Notes under the pieces: model-generated
Database searches by the model: none
Told to the model about the DNA's origin: nothing
What the model saw: only the letters and a program-made list of their open reading frames with translations
Position numbers and translations under genes: made by a program
From: Undibacterium umbellatum
GTDB lineage: Bacteria; Pseudomonadota; Gammaproteobacteria; Burkholderiales; Burkholderiaceae_D
Direction of reading: 5' to 3'
DNA length: 64,000 bases
NCBI RefSeq assembly: GCF_014284125.1
Contig: NZ_JACOFX010000017.1
Coordinates: forward strand, 1-64,000
Part shown: piece by piece, positions 1 to 8,210 of the stretch
How positions within the stretch are numbered: position 1 is the first letter of the stretch
How the letters are laid out: the number at the start of each line of letters is the position of its first letter

Positions 1-96
1 ACTGACGCTATGGATTACTTGAATCATCGACCTAGAAAATGCCTTGGCTACAAAACACCGCACGAAGTTTTTATGGCTCAGATACAATCGCTATAA
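1..96 (+). CDS. IS30-family transposase, C-terminal fragment
   Basis: The frame starting at base 1 encodes 31 residues and then a TAA stop. It contains LNHRPRKCLGYKTPHEVF, the hallmark C-terminal segment of IS30-family DDE transposases, located just after the catalytic Glu region. The rest of the gene lies upstream, outside the window. It probably belongs to a complete element, because the reading frame is intact and the terminal repeat follows within 10-30 bp, but this cannot be confirmed here. Confidence 0.8.
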   Translation, partial: TDAMDYLNHRPRKCLGYKTPHEVFMAQIQSL

Positions 97-126
97 CACA
101 GGGTTGCACTTCGAGCTTGAATCCGC
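1..126 (+). mobile_element. 3' end of an IS30-family insertion sequence (partial)
   Basis: Only the right end of the element is in the window. It holds the last codons of a transposase and then about 30 bp that look like the terminal repeat (GTTGCACTTCGAGCTTGAAT, from about 103), which resembles IS30-family ends as I remember them. The element stops at about 124-127, where the sequence continues directly into catalase codons on the opposite strand. The exact junction and the target duplication cannot be fixed without the other end. Confidence 0.7.
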
Positions 127-620
127 CGAATATTATTGCCTACCAGATCCCAATTACCTTCGGAGGTATAAAATTTGACTGCAAAGCCGCGTACATCCCT
201 GGGTGTATCAGCAGAACCAGAGCCACCAGCTACTGTAGAAATGCGTGTAAAAACCGGTGTTTTGAGGCCAACTTCAGTCAGGACTTTAGCCGTGGTATAT
301 TTTTCCAGCGAATGCGTCAACTCAAAATACCCATGCGCGCCAGTACCACGCGCATGCACGATACGCTCAGGTATACGTTCATGATCGAAATGGGTAATTT
401 TCTCTCTTAAGATGAAATCTTCCAGCAGCGTCGGTCCTTTGACACTGGCTTTCAGGGAATTTTGATTATCTGCAATGACGAGACCTTGATTGGTCGTCAA
501 TTCTGGATCAGTTTCCCCAGCAATCTGATGTATTTCCCCACCATTGCCAATCAAGCTTGTCGTCAGATTTTTTGCAGCCTTGATTTCGGCTGGGGCTATG
601 CTCGTGTTAGTTTTAGACAT
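127..620 (-). pseudogene. katE: KatE-type catalase, truncated by the IS30-family element
   Basis: About 165 N-terminal residues of a haem catalase remain, starting at ATG 620 (an ATG at 629 is also possible). The segments ADNQNSLKASVKGPTLLEDF, HFDHERIPERIVHARG (with the distal haem-pocket His), RDVRGFAVKFYT and GNWDLVGNN are catalase core signatures. The long N-terminal arm before them and the wording around the His (GAHGYFE) fit large-subunit clade 2 (HPII/KatE) enzymes of about 700 residues. Right after the Asn-Asn-Ile codons the frame runs into IS sequence, so most of the haem-binding domain, including the proximal Tyr, is cut off. The remainder may lie beyond the IS, outside the window. 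As it stands this copy cannot make active enzyme. Confidence 0.85.
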
Positions 621-816
621 GATAGGCATTCTACAAAGGATCGATTTAGACGCGATAAAAATCAGGCATCGATCAGATGAACGCTTAATTTTTACTACTT
701 TGACGATAGACCAAAATAACGTAATCATTTGTTCGGAAGCACACATACAGATCAAAGATTACATAGAAATTACGTATTATTTTCTATGATTTTTTCGGGA
801 TTTTTCCTTTCAGGTT

Positions 817-848
817 TAAAAAAAGCGGACTGCTTTTCGCAGTCCGCT
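817..848 (-). terminator. Rho-independent terminator for the 17M-like stress gene
   Basis: A perfect 10-bp stem (AGCGGACTGC / GCAGTCCGCT, 824-848) with a five-base loop is followed, read on the minus strand, by a run of T. It lies about 36 bp past the stop codon of the 885-1403 gene. Confidence 0.85.
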
Positions 849-884
849 CTTGCAATATAAATTGCCTATTGCGCTGACAAGAAG

Positions 885-1403
885 TTAAGAAACACTTGCC
901 TCGGATGTTGACTTGATATCCTCGGCTTCCGCTTTTTTGTAGATGTCTTTTGCGATATTGGCCTGATCAGAATTATCGGTATGAACTGAGATTAGAACAT
1001 TGCCGCCGCGAATCTTCCCGTCATACAGTTTTGCTTCATATTCAGGGATGCCCATACCGACCAGGCCGCCTATGATGCCCCCGGCAGCGCCCACCAATGC
1101 AGCACCACTCAAGGCGGCCATGATAGGTCCTGCAGCGATGAAAGGCCCCACGCCAGGGATTGCCAGCGTACCTATACCTGTCAACCAGCCCAATACTGCA
1201 CCTACCCCCATACCAGCCGCGCCCCCAGTGGCAGCACCCTCAGGCAATTTGGTATTTTGCTCGTGTGCAAAATCACGTGTACCAGTCTGGTCAGGAAACA
1301 AGACTGAGATATCACCGCTGGGAAATCCTGCAAGTTTCAAATTATCGACAATAGTTTCTGCCTGAACACGATTTGTTGCGATACAGTAGATTGCGGTTTT
1401 CAT
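885..1403 (-). CDS. General stress protein 17M-like / glycine-zipper membrane protein
   Basis: The 172-residue protein has two parts. Residues 1-45 (MKTAIYCIATNRVQAETIVD onward) form a small alpha/beta fold resembling the heat-induced / general stress protein 17M (YflT-type) domain. Residues of about 58-120 are very rich in Gly and Ala and make one or two glycine-zipper hydrophobic segments. The hydrophilic tail (KAEAEDIKSTSEASVS) is the kind often found on low-temperature or osmotic stress proteins. No signal peptide is seen. It is followed by a strong terminator and lies next to a BON-domain gene on the same strand, a common pairing for envelope-stress genes. The molecular function is not known. 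Confidence 0.7.
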   Translation of the reverse strand: MKTAIYCIATNRVQAETIVDNLKLAGFPSGDISVLFPDQTGTRDFAHEQNTKLPEGAATGGAAGMGVGAVLGWLTGIGTLAIPGVGPFIAAGPIMAALSGAALVGAAGGIIGGLVGMGIPEYEAKLYDGKIRGGNVLISVHTDNSDQANIAKDIYKKAEAEDIKSTSEASVS

Positions 1404-1462
1404 TTGTATTCCTTAGAAAAATTTAATTGCTGGCATTACTTGCTTGGCATACTTACCCAAGC

Positions 1463-1879
1463 TCAGTTGGTTTTAACATCCAGTGAATTATTAATGGAAC
1501 TCACACCTTTGACAGCCTGGACAATTTTTTCGACTTTCAATTTTTCATCTGCAGTTTTTACCGGGCCGCGTAAAGTAACATTGCCTGTATCCACCATAAT
1601 CTTGATGTTATGCGCCATCAAAGACAGCGATTTGTCATGCACGACCGAGCGCCTGACTGCGGCAAGAAGAGTGCGATCGTCTTGCGTAGTGAATTGATCT
1701 TCTGGTGTCTTATTCCCGGCATATTTGTCACGGCTATTGATCGCCGAATTATCGACATTCGATGCGCTCTTGCCCTCAGTAACCACTGGAGGAACCGGGT
1801 CCGCTGCAAGTCCTGTAACTGGCATCGCGACAAAACACAATAGCGAGACAACCCCCATCCGATTAAGTATCCGTCCCAT
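1463..1879 (-). CDS. Periplasmic BON-domain protein (OsmY-like)
   Basis: This 138-residue protein has a signal peptide (about residues 1-25, cleavage near GLAA-DPV). A low-complexity stretch follows, then one BON domain (residues 65-138): helix DDRTLLAAVRRSVVHDKSLS, strand IKIMVDTGNVTLRGPVKTAD, helix ADEKLKVEKIVQAVKG, strand VSSINNSLDV. BON domains bind phospholipid or interact with envelope components; OsmY and Kbp are relatives. It carries one BON domain where OsmY has two. It probably acts in the periplasm in response to osmotic or membrane stress. It lies upstream of the 17M-like gene with a 59-bp gap and may be cotranscribed with it. Confidence 0.75.
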   Translation of the reverse strand: MGRILNRMGVVSLLCFVAMPVTGLAADPVPPVVTEGKSASNVDNSAINSRDKYAGNKTPEDQFTTQDDRTLLAAVRRSVVHDKSLSLMAHNIKIMVDTGNVTLRGPVKTADEKLKVEKIVQAVKGVSSINNSLDVKTN

Positions 1880-2709
1880 TCATCTCTCCTGATTAAGTCC
1901 GTTGCGGACAAGTAGCGATAGATTAAGAAAATTAGTCCGCTGCATCTGTGCGGTAGGTCACACGCAAGAAAAATCATGCACATAGAATTTGCATGCGTCA
2001 GAAAACCGACCCGAACTTCAGATATTATTGGCGCCATTCCTTGACAAAAAGATTGCCGCACGGACGCTTATTTCAAATGCCATGGGCAATGAAGCAGTCG
2101 TTCAAGTAGTGGGATGGAATGTAGCCTGAACGCTGACTGGCAGTCAGATTTCTCTTACCAATCAAGTTGCTATTGTCCGGTGTTTAATGTGCTGAATTCT
2201 ATTTATTGCGACAGCTCTTCTGAACTATAGATGCCATCATTTTTCTGCACTGCTGGTGCGATTGAGAAAGTACACAAGCAGTTTGTCTTTTCAGGATAGT
2301 TATCAAGAGAAATTTTTTCGGTTTCCATTGTTCAACGAAAAATAGAAACCTGCCTGCGCTCAGCCAACAACAAGATGTTCTGTGTATTGCAGTGACGACA
2401 TGCATTTAAAAATGGAAGAGCACAACAAAAATTTTCGGCCCGTGTATTTTTTCAGCTAGTGGACTATCGCGAGCATTTGCAAGGCAGCCTCTGATACTTA
2501 TGTATGATCCCATGCCTTTTCAGCTGAGCCTTGATGAAAATGAGTATTATACTATTGTCAATCTGGCCACCTTGATGTCGCACCAAAATAGAAGACATTC
2601 ATTTTTCATCGCTTGAGAACAACAAAAAAACCACGCTACGGTTAGCCACAATGTGATCTGGCACGTTTCTTGATATGCTGTATTGGAACCGTAACCAAGA
2701 GACTAGAAC
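1880..2709. other. Long gene-poor spacer
   Basis: About 830 bp without a convincing gene. Short open frames exist on both strands (for example 2199-2405 minus), but they lack a good ribosome binding site and look like no protein family. The right part must hold the promoter of the operon that starts at 2710. I see no clear sigma-70 consensus, RNA gene or repeat in it. Confidence 0.4.
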
Positions 2710-4140
2710 ATGGCCAAGTTTTTCAATGAAATGCATGCCTATGATGCCGCTGCACCGGGCGGAGAATTGACGCGGGAACACTACCGCGAGTTTTGCAACT
2801 GGCTGGCGCAGCAGCCTGCCGAGCGTTTGAAGCGCAAGCGGGCCGAGGCTGACCTGAGCTTTCGCCGGGTGGGGATTACCTTTGCCGTGTATGGTGATGA
2901 TGCGGGTACGGAGCGGCTGATCCCGTTTGACATTATCCCGCGCATTATTCATGCGGGTGAGTGGGCACAGTTGCAAAAGGGACTGGCGCAGCGGGTGCAG
3001 GCGCTGAACATGTTCATTCATGATATTTATCACGACCAGAATATCATCAAGGCGGGCATCATCCCGGCTGAGCAAATCTATAAAAATGCCCAATATCGGC
3101 CTGAAATGCAGGGTATTTCAGTCGCTTCTGACATTTATGCCCATATTGCGGGTGTGGATATTGTGCGGGCTGGCGAGGGTGAATTCTACGTGCTGGAAGA
3201 CAATTTGCGGGTACCGTCTGGCGTATCGTACATGCTGGAAGACCGCAAGATGATGATGCGGCTTTTTCCTGAGCTGTTTGCGCGTAACAAGATTGCGCCG
3301 GTTGATCATTATCCTGACATGCTGCTGGATAACCTGCGCTCAGTCGCACCTATGGGGGTGGATAACCCTACCGTAGTCGTCATGACACCGGGCATGTATA
3401 ACTCGGCCTATTTTGAGCATGCCTTCCTGGCCCAGCAAATGGGTGTGGAACTGGTCGAGGGCCAGGATTTGTTCGTGAATGACAATGCAGTCTTCATGCG
3501 CACTACGCGTGGCCCCAAGCGGGTGGATGTGATTTACCGCCGTATTGATGATGATTTTCTTGATCCCCTGGCTTTCCGCCCTGACTCTTCTCTGGGTGTG
3601 CCGGGCTTGCTGTCGGTCTATCGCGCTGGCCGCGTGACGCTGGCGAATGCGATAGGCACAGGCGTGGCAGATGATAAATCGATCTATCCATTTGTGCCGG
3701 ACATGATCAAGTTTTACCTGACAGAAGAACCGATTTTGAATAACGTGCCGACTTACCAGTGCCGCAAGCCCGAGGACTTGTCTTATACGCTGGCGAATCT
3801 GGGTGATCTGGTGGTCAAGGAGGTGCATGGCGCTGGTGGCTATGGCATGCTGGTGGGCCCTGCTTCGACCAAGGCACAGATAGAAGATTTTCGCCAGCGT
3901 TTGCTGGCCAAGCCTGATGGTTATATTGCCCAGCCTACCCTGGCATTGTCGGCCTGCCCGACCTTCGTTGAAAGCGGCATCGCCCCGCGCCATATTGATT
4001 TGCGGCCCTTTGTCTTGTCTGGCAAGACCATCTCCATGGTGCCAGGCGGCCTGACGCGGGTGGCCTTGCAGGAGGGTTCGCTGGTGGTGAATTCTTCACA
4101 GGGTGGCGGGACGAAAGACACCTGGATATTAGAAAATTAA
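2710..4140 (+). CDS. Circularly permuted ATP-grasp protein (DUF404/DUF407)
   Basis: The 476-residue protein matches the circularly permuted ATP-grasp family (CP_ATPgrasp). Recognisable parts are an N-terminal segment (EHYREFCNWLAQQPAERLKR), RRVGITFAVYGDD, the block GEFYVLEDNLRVPSGVSYML near residue 175, and a C-terminal part with VVKEVHGAGGYGMLVGPA and DLRPFVLSGKTISMVPGG that includes likely nucleotide-binding residues. ATP-grasp enzymes join a carboxylate to an amine through an acyl phosphate, so this is a predicted ligase, possibly making a peptide or peptide tag; the substrate is unknown. It opens an operon with alpha-E, transglutaminase-like and Anbu genes (gaps of 14, 12 and 104 bp), a gene association known from other proteobacteria. 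It is full length for the family. Confidence 0.9.
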   Translation: MAKFFNEMHAYDAAAPGGELTREHYREFCNWLAQQPAERLKRKRAEADLSFRRVGITFAVYGDDAGTERLIPFDIIPRIIHAGEWAQLQKGLAQRVQALNMFIHDIYHDQNIIKAGIIPAEQIYKNAQYRPEMQGISVASDIYAHIAGVDIVRAGEGEFYVLEDNLRVPSGVSYMLEDRKMMMRLFPELFARNKIAPVDHYPDMLLDNLRSVAPMGVDNPTVVVMTPGMYNSAYFEHAFLAQQMGVELVEGQDLFVNDNAVFMRTTRGPKRVDVIYRRIDDDFLDPLAFRPDSSLGVPGLLSVYRAGRVTLANAIGTGVADDKSIYPFVPDMIKFYLTEEPILNNVPTYQCRKPEDLSYTLANLGDLVVKEVHGAGGYGMLVGPASTKAQIEDFRQRLLAKPDGYIAQPTLALSACPTFVESGIAPRHIDLRPFVLSGKTISMVPGGLTRVALQEGSLVVNSSQGGGTKDTWILEN

Positions 4141-4154
4141 GTCGGGAGAGAGAT

Positions 4155-5105
4155 ATGCTAAGCCGTACCGCTGATCATTTGTTCTGGATGGCACGCTATA
4201 CCGAGCGTGCTGAAAATACTGCCCGTATGCTGGATGTGAATATCCAGACCTCGATGTTGCCACAGTCTGCCGAAGATGCTGAGCGTGGCTGGCGGGCCAT
4301 GCTGGGCATCTCTGAATTGCAGTCTGCCTTTGACCACCAGTATGGTTTGCTGACGAAGAAGGATGTGCTGGACTTCATGGTCAGGGACCCGATGAACCCG
4401 TCCTCGATTGCCTCCTGCCTGAAAGAAGCGCGTGAGAATGCGCGTGCCGTGCGCGGTACACTGACAACCGAGGTGTGGGAAACCCAGAATGCCACCTGGC
4501 TGGACATGCAGGATAATTTGTCGCACACCATACTGGAAAACGACCCCAGCCAGTTTTTTGAATGGGTCAAGTACCGCTCGCATCTTTCACGTGGCGTTAC
4601 GCTGGGTACCATGCTCAAGGACGAGGCTGTACATTTCATTCGCCTGGGTACTTTCATTGAGCGAGCTGATAATACGGCAAGGATACTGGATGTGAAGTTC
4701 CACGGTGCCAAAGAAAGCGGGCGTGGTAATGACAGCCTGCAAAGGGATTTTTATTACTGGGCGGCGCTGCTGCGCTCAGTGTCCGGTTTTGAGATTTACC
4801 GCAAGGTCTACCGGGATGTCATCACGCCAGAGCGGGTAGCAGAATTGCTGATGCTGCGTGGTGATATGCCACGTTCCTTGCTGGCCTGCATGGACGAAGT
4901 GGTCGCCAACCTGAAGGAAGTGCGTAATGACGTATCGGCAGACACTGAGCGTTTTGCTGGTAAGCTGCATGCAGAATTGCAATTCGCCCGCATTGAAGAG
5001 ATATTGGCAGAAGGTTTGCATGACAATCTGACGCGCTTCCTGGAAAACATTTTTGACCTGGGCAATCGTGTCAGCCGCGACTTCCTGGTGCCGCTGGCAG
5101 CTTGA
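4155..5105 (+). CDS. Alpha-E domain protein (DUF403)
   Basis: A 316-residue, nearly all-helical protein. It opens with MLSRTADHLFWMARYTERAE, the conserved N-terminus of the alpha-E family; a second related segment, FIRLGTFIERADNTARILD, occurs near residue 160. In many bacteria such proteins are encoded next to, or fused with, circularly permuted ATP-grasp proteins, and they are thought to assist that enzyme; no activity has been proven to my knowledge. The gene starts 14 bp after the ATP-grasp stop, with a good ribosome binding site (GGGAGAGA) just before the ATG, and ends 12 bp before the transglutaminase-like gene. Confidence 0.9.
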   Translation: MLSRTADHLFWMARYTERAENTARMLDVNIQTSMLPQSAEDAERGWRAMLGISELQSAFDHQYGLLTKKDVLDFMVRDPMNPSSIASCLKEARENARAVRGTLTTEVWETQNATWLDMQDNLSHTILENDPSQFFEWVKYRSHLSRGVTLGTMLKDEAVHFIRLGTFIERADNTARILDVKFHGAKESGRGNDSLQRDFYYWAALLRSVSGFEIYRKVYRDVITPERVAELLMLRGDMPRSLLACMDEVVANLKEVRNDVSADTERFAGKLHAELQFARIEEILAEGLHDNLTRFLENIFDLGNRVSRDFLVPLAA

Positions 5106-5117
5106 GAAAACCATATC

Positions 5118-5924
5118 ATGCAACTTTTTATACGTCACCAGACCATCTACCGATATTCGGCCCCGGTGACTTACACCATACAGCAATTGCGCCTGACGCC
5201 GCGTGCCGAACTGCATCAGCATGCGATCTCCTGGCAGATCAAAACTGCGGGGCAGCGCCATGCCTATATCGATGCCTATGGCAATCCCTCACATACGCTG
5301 ACCATCACCGGCCAGCACCATGAGGTTGCGATTATTGCCGAGGGCATGGTTGAGTTAACGAATCCTTACCAGGGACGCATCACTGACCCGGACACATTTT
5401 CACCACTGGTATTTACCGTACCAACCAGGTTGACTGAACCAGTACCAGCAATCATGGACTTTGCACTCCAGCATTTACCGGACAGCGGCAAGACCACAAC
5501 GGCTGCACTATTAAACCTGGCGACGCACATTCGTGGTGCAGTCGAGTACCAGTCTGGTGCAACCATCGTCACGACCAGTGCCAGCGATGCCCTGCAACTG
5601 GGCCGCGGTGTCTGTCAGGACCATGCGCATATCATGCTGGCTTGCTGTCATGCCCGCGGCATACCGGCACGTTATGTGTCTGGCTATATCGATCCTGAAT
5701 CTACTGGCCACGCTGACAGCCATGCCTGGGTCGACGCCTGGGTAGAAGACAGCGACTACAGCGGCTGGGTCAGTGTCGATGCCACCCATGCCGCCTTGAT
5801 GACGGATGCCTATTGCCGTCTGGCTATTGGCCGTGACTATGATTCTGCTGCACCAGTGCGGGGTGTGCGCCGTGGCGGTGGTCTGGAGACTTTGAGTGTC
5901 ACTGTGCAAGTAACGCCACGTTGA
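5118..5924 (+). CDS. Transglutaminase-like cysteine protease-fold protein
   Basis: In this 268-residue protein, residues 1-85 form the beta-rich N-terminal domain typical of bacterial transglutaminase-like proteins. The papain-like domain follows. The catalytic triad can be read directly: Cys166 in GRGVCQDHAH, His202 in DSHAWVDAW and Asp221 in VSVDATH. No signal peptide is present, so it probably acts in the cytoplasm. The fold can hydrolyse or form amide bonds. In this operon a role in cleaving or processing the product of the ATP-grasp ligase is the usual suggestion, which is inference. Third gene of the operon, 12 bp after the alpha-E gene. Confidence 0.9.
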   Translation: MQLFIRHQTIYRYSAPVTYTIQQLRLTPRAELHQHAISWQIKTAGQRHAYIDAYGNPSHTLTITGQHHEVAIIAEGMVELTNPYQGRITDPDTFSPLVFTVPTRLTEPVPAIMDFALQHLPDSGKTTTAALLNLATHIRGAVEYQSGATIVTTSASDALQLGRGVCQDHAHIMLACCHARGIPARYVSGYIDPESTGHADSHAWVDAWVEDSDYSGWVSVDATHAALMTDAYCRLAIGRDYDSAAPVRGVRRGGGLETLSVTVQVTPR

Positions 5925-6028
5925 GTGACGTTGAGGCATTGCCCTGTTGGCAATCCAATATGACAAGCGTATTTCAGCGTCCCGCTTTCAGGTAGAATAA
6001 GTGTTTCGACAGATCAAGAATCCGTACT

Positions 6029-6907
6029 ATGACTTACTGTGTTGGCATGCGCCTGGACGCCGGGCTGGTGTTTCTTTCTGATTCACGCACCAATGCAGGC
6101 GTCGATCATGTGGGTACTTTCCGCAAGATGTCGGTATTTGAAAACCCTGGCGATCGCACCATGGTGCTGATGACGGCAGGTAATTTGTCGATTTCGCAAT
6201 CCATACGTCAACTGGTGTCCGACCATGTAGACGCCAAAGGTAATAGCATCTGGACTGCACCAAATATGTATGAAGCAGCACGCATACTTGGCGAAGCTGT
6301 TCGTACCATTCATCACCGCGATGCCAAGTCGCTATCTGAGTTTGGCATCGATTTTAACGTCAGCCTGATTTTTGGTGGCCAGATCAAGGGCGAGCGTTGC
6401 CGTTTGTTCCAGATTTATTCTGCGGGCAATTTCATTGAGTCGCACAATGAAAATACTTATTTCCAGATCGGCGAAGCCAAGTACGGCAAACCCATCCTCG
6501 ATCGCGTCGTCACCCCGGCCACGCCACTGGATGAAGCAGCCAAATGCGCGCTGATCTCCATGGACTCTACCCTGCGTTCAAACATCTCGGTGGGTCTGCC
6601 GCTGGATTTGCTGGTGTATGAAAACAATACACTGGCCATCACCCGTTTCGTCACCATTGATGAAAAAAACCAGTATTTCCAGATGATACGCAACACCTGG
6701 GGCCAGCAATTGAAATCCGTCTTTGAAAGCATAGACGACCCGGTCTGGAACGCCAGCCCAGAGGTGCAGGGCAATGTCTTGTCAGCAACCAATATGCACA
6801 GCAAACCGGTGCGTGTAGCTGTGCCGCCAGAATTGCTGGACGCCACGATTACACCGTCACCTTTGCAGGCTTTGGCGCAGCAGTCTGGCAGTAATAAACA
6901 GGCTTAA
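6029..6907 (+). CDS. Anbu-type proteasome-like peptidase (ancestral beta subunit)
   Basis: A 292-residue Ntn-hydrolase-fold protein. The N-terminus MTYCVGMRLDAGLVFLSDSR places Thr2 directly after the initiator Met, so Met removal would expose a threonine nucleophile without a propeptide, as described for Anbu proteins. Asp18 and Lys33 (FRKMSVFE) stand where proteasome beta subunits and HslV have their catalytic Asp and Lys. It is longer than HslV (about 175 residues), as expected for Anbu. It is the last gene of the ATP-grasp/alpha-E/transglutaminase operon, after a 104-bp gap that could carry a secondary promoter. No dedicated unfoldase gene is nearby. The substrate is unknown. Confidence 0.88.
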   Translation: MTYCVGMRLDAGLVFLSDSRTNAGVDHVGTFRKMSVFENPGDRTMVLMTAGNLSISQSIRQLVSDHVDAKGNSIWTAPNMYEAARILGEAVRTIHHRDAKSLSEFGIDFNVSLIFGGQIKGERCRLFQIYSAGNFIESHNENTYFQIGEAKYGKPILDRVVTPATPLDEAAKCALISMDSTLRSNISVGLPLDLLVYENNTLAITRFVTIDEKNQYFQMIRNTWGQQLKSVFESIDDPVWNASPEVQGNVLSATNMHSKPVRVAVPPELLDATITPSPLQALAQQSGSNKQA

Positions 6908-6973
6908 AGCTTCATCAAGGCATAACTAAAACTTGCTTATCCAGTCAAGTACAGACACCAAACCTCCTGATAC

Positions 6974-7441
6974 TCAACGGCAAAACGTACTCTTGTCCCG
7001 CTCAGCAATCGCTCTGTCATTGGCATCCGTCTTGGCACCGTTTCCGTGTACTGCCTTGCCGCTCAGGATGTCCTTGGCCAAGGCGCAGCGTGACACGTCG
7101 TTGTCATTGCGATAGTCGGGGGCTTCCGACTGCTTGGCTGCGCTTGCCTTGGCAGCCTTGGCAGCTTTGGCGTCTGCTTCCTGTTTTTCGATTTGTCGCT
7201 TGCGAAATTCGATTTCCTTGTCTTGCCAGTTTTGTGCCGGAGCGGCGTTCGCAGATTCAGGTGGGGGTTTTATTTTTACCTGTTCTACCTTGGCCTTGCC
7301 GGCATCATCCTTTTTTTCGGAATAATGCGTTTTACCATTGGCATCAACCCATTTATAGATTTCTGCATGGCTGGCAGCAGTGGTAAATAACAGCGCCAGG
7401 CATGCTGCCTGCAGGCTGTGTTGTAAGGTGGTACGTGTCAT
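6974..7441 (-). CDS. DUF4124-domain periplasmic protein
   Basis: The 155-residue protein has a signal peptide (cleavage near SHA-EIYKW) followed at once by the DUF4124 motif EIYKWVDANGKTHYSEK. The middle (residues about 75-110) is a charged, Ala/Lys-rich probable helix or coiled coil, and two Cys residues occur near the C-terminus (SRCALAKDIL, STFCR). DUF4124 proteins are common in beta- and gammaproteobacteria and have no established role. It is convergent with the Anbu gene. Confidence 0.75.
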   Translation of the reverse strand: MTRTTLQHSLQAACLALLFTTAASHAEIYKWVDANGKTHYSEKKDDAGKAKVEQVKIKPPPESANAAPAQNWQDKEIEFRKRQIEKQEADAKAAKAAKASAAKQSEAPDYRNDNDVSRCALAKDILSGKAVHGNGAKTDANDRAIAERDKSTFCR

Positions 7442-7520
7442 TTTTAAAATTTCCGCTAAAGGTGCCGAACAATATCAGAGCTGGTTTGCATCAACAACTC
7501 ACTCTCATCCATGATAGGCA

Positions 7521-8081
7521 TTATTTCTTGATTTTGGTATGGCGCCAGGCACAATCGGCCGCGTGATCATTCACCATGCCTATGGCTTGCATATAGGCAT
7601 AGATGATGGTGGAGCCAACAAATTTGAAGCCGCGTTTCAGTAAATCCTTGGAGATGCGGTCAGACAATTCCGTGGTGATAATCCGCTCGCCGCTATTGAT
7701 GATGGGCTTGCCATCGACATAGGCCCACAGATAGGCGTCAAGGCTGCCTTGCTCTTCACAAAGGCGCAGATAGGCTTTGGCATTGGTGATGGTAGCCGCC
7801 ACCTTGAGGCGGTTTCTGACTATGCCGGCATTGGCCAGCAGGGTGGCAACTTTGGCATCGTCGTAACTGGCGATTTTTTTGGCATCCCAGCCATCAAAGG
7901 CTAATCTGTAGTTATCACGCTTATTGAGTATGGTTTCCCAGGAGAGGCCTGCTTGTGCGCCTTCGAGGTTGAGCATTTCAAATAGCTGCACTTCATCATG
8001 GCAGGGCACGCCCCATTCATGGTCGTGATAGTGCAGATAAATGGGATTAGAGGTATTGGCCCAGCTGCAGCGTGTCTTCAT
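7521..8081 (-). CDS. tag: DNA-3-methyladenine glycosylase I
   Basis: This is the TagI base-excision repair enzyme, which removes 3-methyladenine from alkylated DNA. The 186-residue product starting at ATG 8081 has the expected length; an in-frame extension to 8126 lacks support. It begins MKTRCSW; its Cys, together with the His in HYHDHEWG and the C-terminal His and Cys in NDHAADCAW, matches the structural zinc site of E. coli Tag. The helix-hairpin-helix region and GLSWETILNKR, typical of the family, are present. It is transcribed divergently from the S41-protease lipoprotein gene. Confidence 0.92.
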   Translation of the reverse strand: MKTRCSWANTSNPIYLHYHDHEWGVPCHDEVQLFEMLNLEGAQAGLSWETILNKRDNYRLAFDGWDAKKIASYDDAKVATLLANAGIVRNRLKVAATITNAKAYLRLCEEQGSLDAYLWAYVDGKPIINSGERIITTELSDRISKDLLKRGFKFVGSTIIYAYMQAIGMVNDHAADCAWRHTKIKK

Positions 8082-8152
8082 ATGTAAAAAACCTGGTGGA
8101 GTAAGATATGATATGGAATAAATCAATTTTTAACAAAATTTTTCAATTCAAA

Positions 8153-8180
8153 TTGACATTCTACTTATTTATCATAGAAT
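8153..8180 (+). promoter_or_regulatory. Sigma-70-like promoter for the S41 lipoprotein gene
   Basis: A perfect -35 box TTGACA (8153-8158) and a TAGAAT -10 box (8175-8180) are separated by 16 bp, 30 bp upstream of the ATG at 8211. The surrounding sequence is A/T-rich. It fits the only strong gene start downstream. Confidence 0.65.
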
Positions 8181-8210
8181 CGTCGTTCGTCATCAGATAG
8201 TGGAACCATC

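Noticed and set aside
2199..2405. A 68-codon minus-strand frame in the long spacer
   Set aside because: No ribosome binding site, no recognisable feature, Cys/His content looks like random translation.
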